A stretch of DNA of 8,083 nucleotides, from the NCBI GenBank assembly GCA_945860325.1, contig CAMARL010000075.1, positions 1 through 8,083 on the forward strand, read 5' to 3'. Source of the stretch: Spirosoma fluviale. GTDB taxonomy: Bacteria > Bacteroidota > Bacteroidia > Cytophagales > Spirosomataceae. A program made the translations under genes and the position numbers. Positions 6,222-8,083 of this stretch are shown one piece after another (the first letter of the stretch is position 1; every line of letters begins with the position of its first letter). The notes beneath the pieces are model-generated. The model ran no database searches. It worked only from the letters and a program-made list of their open reading frames with translations, and had not been told where the DNA came from.

Positions 6222-6245
6222 TTTATTCACATAAAAGTGAATAAA
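6222..6245. promoter_or_regulatory. Inverted repeat upstream of higB, candidate HigA operator
   Basis: Arms TTTATTCAC (6222-6230) and GTGAATAAA (6237-6245) are perfect 9-bp complements around ATAAAA. The site begins 5 bases upstream of the -7 element and covers the -33 region, where a bound repressor would block RNA polymerase. HigA proteins are dimeric helix-turn-helix repressors of their own operon, so this is the natural operator. Binding itself is inferred. Confidence 0.6.
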
Positions 6246-6280
6246 TATTATTTCTAATCAATAAAAATACATGGATATTG

Positions 6281-6302
6281 AGTTTTAAAAATATTTAAAA
6301 CT
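6281..6302. repeat. A+T-rich palindrome, 9-bp arms
   Basis: AGTTTTAAA (6281-6289) and TTTAAAACT (6294-6302) are perfect complements around AATA. It lies between the ABC ATPase stop and the higB promoter. No T run follows on the minus strand, so it is a poor terminator; it could be a protein site or chance in A+T-rich DNA. Confidence 0.5.
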
Positions 6303-6315
6303 GATCATTAAATTA

Positions 6316-6337
6316 AATAATCAATAGATTGATTATT
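6316..6337 (-). terminator. Palindrome at the ABC ATPase stop, possible weak terminator
   Basis: AATAATCAAT (6316-6325) and ATTGATTATT (6328-6337) are perfect 10-bp complements with AG between. The element overlaps the TAA stop of the ABC ATPase gene. Read on the minus strand it gives a hairpin followed by TTAATTT, weak as a terminator but in the right place. It is almost wholly A+T, so stability is low. Confidence 0.35.
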
Positions 6338-7046
6338 AGCCCTTCTCTACTTTCCTAACATGGGCATTGATCGTATCTGATTCGATCAAGCCATCGCGCA
6401 AGCGAATGATCCGGTGCGCATATTGAGCGATGTCATCCTCGTGGGTCACCATGACAATGGTATTTCCTTTTTTATGTAATTGGTCAAAAAGGTCCATAAT
6501 TTCATAGGATGTTTTTGAATCTAAGTTACCTGTAGGTTCATCCGCTAATAAAATAGAAGGTTCGTTCACGAGCGCGCGCGCCACGGCCACACGTTGTCTT
6601 TGACCCCCCGAAAGTTCGTTGGGCTTATGCAGTGCACGGTTATCTAAACCTACGCCGCGCAAGGTTTCCATGGCAATTTCAGTTCTTCTTGCTTTGGAAT
6701 ATCCTGCATAAATTAATGGAAGAGCCACATTTTCAAGTGCTGATTGGCGCGGAAGTAAGTTGAACGTTTGAAAAACAAATCCAATTTCTTTATTTCTCAC
6801 GGCAGCTAACTCGTTTTCCGACATTTCGGAAACGTCTTGTCCATTAAGAATATATTTTCCGGTGCTAGGCGTATCTAAACAGCCTACTATATTCATGAGT
6901 GTTGATTTACCAGATCCTGAGGGTCCCATAAAAGCCACATATTCGCCTTTGTTGACGGAGATATTGATGTTCATTAAAGCATCGATTACCTCTTCGCCCA
7001 TCACGTAGCGTTTAGAAATATTTTGGGTCTCAATTATTTTAGTCAT
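6336..7046 (-). CDS. ABC transporter ATP-binding protein, MacB/LolD type
   Basis: This is the cytoplasmic ATPase of a type VII ABC system: LolD moves lipoproteins to the outer membrane, MacB-like systems export peptides or drugs, and FtsE acts in division. The 236 residues form one complete nucleotide-binding domain: A-loop Tyr14 (SKRYVMGEE), Walker A GPSGSGKST at 41-49, Q-loop FVFQTFNLLP at 90-99 (Gln93), signature LSGGQRQRVAVARAL at 145-159, Walker B ILLADEP at 165-171 with Glu170, D-loop NLDS at 174-177 and switch His202 in VTHE. GFVFQTFNLLP and ALENVALPL are typical of the MacB/LolD branch. No FtsX/MacB-type permease gene is adjacent: higBA lies downstream and a divergent acyltransferase upstream, so the partner must be encoded elsewhere and I cannot choose among the roles. 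All ATPase residues are intact. Confidence 0.93.
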   Translation of the reverse strand: MTKIIETQNISKRYVMGEEVIDALMNINISVNKGEYVAFMGPSGSGKSTLMNIVGCLDTPSTGKYILNGQDVSEMSENELAAVRNKEIGFVFQTFNLLPRQSALENVALPLIYAGYSKARRTEIAMETLRGVGLDNRALHKPNELSGGQRQRVAVARALVNEPSILLADEPTGNLDSKTSYEIMDLFDQLHKKGNTIVMVTHEDDIAQYAHRIIRLRDGLIESDTINAHVRKVEKG

Positions 7047-7066
7047 GTGTAAATCTATAATTCATT

Positions 7067-7074
7067 CAAAAATA
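7067..7074 (-). promoter_or_regulatory. Candidate promoter of the ABC ATPase gene, -7 element
   Basis: Minus-strand TATTTTTG matches TAnnTTTG exactly and ends 20 bases before the ATG. I find no good -33 element at the expected distance. A TTTGG about 4 bases upstream and an AAACTTTG overlapping it are alternative partial matches. Confidence 0.4.
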
Positions 7075-7090
7075 CATCCAAAGTTTTAAA

Positions 7091-7117
7091 GTATCTTGAG
7101 TTTTAGACGAAAGATAC
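7091..7117. repeat. Inverted repeat in the divergent intergenic region
   Basis: GTATCTT (7091-7097) and AAGATAC (7111-7117) are perfect 7-bp complements with a 13-base spacer. The site lies between the divergent ABC ATPase and acyltransferase promoters. It could be a regulator site serving either direction, or chance. Confidence 0.35.
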
Positions 7118-7154
7118 AAGCGGGGGATAAAGTGGGATATAGGTGGATAAGAGG

Positions 7155-7185
7155 TTTGATTCCTGCGCACGTTTTTTTAGCTTTG
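7155..7185 (+). promoter_or_regulatory. Full-consensus promoter of the acyltransferase gene
   Basis: TTTG (7155-7158), a 19-base spacer, then TAGCTTTG (7178-7185) match both elements of the Bacteroidota vegetative promoter, TTTG and TAnnTTTG, at the standard spacing. Only TCGGA separates the -7 element from the ATG at 7191, so transcription should start at or within a few bases of the start codon. Confidence 0.75.
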
Positions 7186-7190
7186 TCGGA

Positions 7191-8083
7191 ATGAAATATA
7201 TTCCTGCATTAGATGGAGTTCGAGCCATCGCTATTTTATTGGTTTTGGTTTTCCATTGGTTTCCAGAGGGAGTGGGTATTAATATTTTGCCAAACGGTCC
7301 CATCGGCGTAACTTTATTTTTCGTTTTGTCGGGCTATCTGATTTCTAACATCTTAATGGAGCAACAGACCAAAGCGCAATTTTTTCGCTCATTTAAGAAC
7401 TTCGTTATCCGTAGAGCCCTACGTATTTTCCCTATTTATTTTTTAGTGTTGGCCGGATTGTTGGTTTTAAAAAGAGCCTCTATAACGATTAATACTGATT
7501 TTTATGCGCATCCATGGTATTATTGGACCTATTTGTATAATCATTGGTTGGAGCAGCAGGCCAACTGGGCAGATACCTTGTCTCCGTATTGGTCGTTGTC
7601 GGTAGAGGAGCAGTTTTATGTCCTTTGGCCATTTTCTATTTTGTTAATTTCGAGTAGTTTTCGGGCCTATTTTTTATGGTTCTGCGTGCTTTTTGGAATT
7701 GCTTTTAGGTATTATTCCGTGCATCTCCAACAAGGAATCGGGGTGTATATGTTGACCTGCGTCGACACCTTCGCCTGGGGTGCTTTATTAGCGCATTACA
7801 TTCGCGAAGGAAGATCTGCAGAGATAGCTTTATGGGTCCGACGATTGATTATTCCTGTCGTATTTTGTTTTTTAATGATTTGCCTAAAACACACGGATGC
7901 CGATTTAGTCAAACAGTTATTTTTTAGAACGTTCACTTCTTTGGTTTCAGTAGCCATGCTTTTTTATGCGATGCAACCTGGAAATTTTGCCAAAATTTTA
8001 TCGATCAGTCCCTTGCGACTCATCGGCCAAATGTCGTATGGCATTTACCTCTACCATATGTTAGTCCCTGATTTATTTTTCAA
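7191..8083 (+). CDS. Membrane acyltransferase, family 3 (OafA/YrhL-like), 3' end cut
   Basis: Family-3 acyltransferases are multi-span inner-membrane enzymes that move acetyl or other acyl groups onto surface sugars such as O-antigen, capsule or peptidoglycan. The frame stays open from the ATG at 7191 to the right edge, giving 297 residues; related proteins run to about 350-400. ALDGVRAIAILLVLVFH at 6-22 has the family Arg11 and catalytic-type His22. GPIGVTLFFVLSGYLI is at 36-51 and RRALRIFPIYF at 74-84. PYWSLSVEEQFYVLWP at 132-147 has the conserved Glu pair. DTFAWGALLA is at 192-201 and LRLIGQMSYGIYLYHMLV at 275-292. Hydrophobic membrane segments occur throughout. The ATG is preferred because the DGxR motif begins within 10 residues and the promoter ends 5 bases before it. 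The acceptor molecule is unknown: no polysaccharide gene is visible here. Confidence 0.93.
   Translation, partial: MKYIPALDGVRAIAILLVLVFHWFPEGVGINILPNGPIGVTLFFVLSGYLISNILMEQQTKAQFFRSFKNFVIRRALRIFPIYFLVLAGLLVLKRASITINTDFYAHPWYYWTYLYNHWLEQQANWADTLSPYWSLSVEEQFYVLWPFSILLISSSFRAYFLWFCVLFGIAFRYYSVHLQQGIGVYMLTCVDTFAWGALLAHYIREGRSAEIALWVRRLIIPVVFCFLMICLKHTDADLVKQLFFRTFTSLVSVAMLFYAMQPGNFAKILSISPLRLIGQMSYGIYLYHMLVPDLFF

Noticed and set aside
6198..6230. A longer higB start at GTG 6230
   Set aside because: An exact promoter element and half of a perfect palindrome lie in this stretch, and the family N-terminus begins at the ATG at 6197.
7103..7303. A 66-residue minus-strand reading frame
   Set aside because: It is antisense to the acyltransferase start and its promoter and shows no recognisable domain.

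Overview
The window looks like chromosomal DNA from a Bacteroidota bacterium, probably of the Cytophagales type; genus cannot be set from sequence alone. Three things point there. Four genes or operons are preceded by the Bacteroidota housekeeping -7 element TAnnTTTG. Classical Shine-Dalgarno sites are mostly weak or absent. The Trp enzymes and ribosomal protein L19 carry family forms I associate with this phylum. Most coding DNA is about 40-45% G+C by hand count on sample rows.

Positions 2-5047 (+ strand) hold the tryptophan biosynthesis genes in the order trpG-trpD-trpC-trpF-trpB-trpA. trpG is cut by the left edge, and trpE is presumably just upstream. Together they take chorismate to tryptophan: TrpG feeds ammonia to TrpE, TrpD adds phosphoribose, TrpF isomerises, TrpC closes the indole ring, and TrpA/TrpB make tryptophan. 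Genes are 1-5 bases apart or overlap by 4 bases, except for a 155-base gap between trpD and trpC. That gap holds a small cluster of G+C-rich hairpin repeats sharing the core ATCGCGTC.

Positions 5048-5585 hold the separately promoted ribosomal protein L19 gene (rplS). It has a good promoter, a structured leader of about 65 bases that may be a regulatory RNA, and a very clear intrinsic terminator.

Positions 5611-6245 (- strand) hold a type II toxin-antitoxin module of the HigB/HigA kind. The toxin gene comes first and overlaps the antitoxin by 4 bases. The toxin gene is very A+T-rich. A perfect 9+6+9 inverted repeat lies directly upstream of its promoter and is a good candidate operator.

Positions 6246-7190 hold two more A+T-rich palindromes, an ABC transporter ATPase of the MacB/LolD type (- strand, no permease gene beside it), and a divergent promoter region.

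From 7191 to the right edge a membrane acyltransferase-3 (OafA-like) gene runs off the window. Its promoter matches the full Bacteroidota consensus and ends only 5 bases before the ATG, which predicts a leaderless or nearly leaderless mRNA.

I see no tRNA, rRNA, CRISPR array, insertion sequence or replication origin. Most of the window is ordinary. The parts worth a second look are the non-coding ones: the rplS leader, the hairpins inside the trp operon, the higBA operator and the leaderless promoter.
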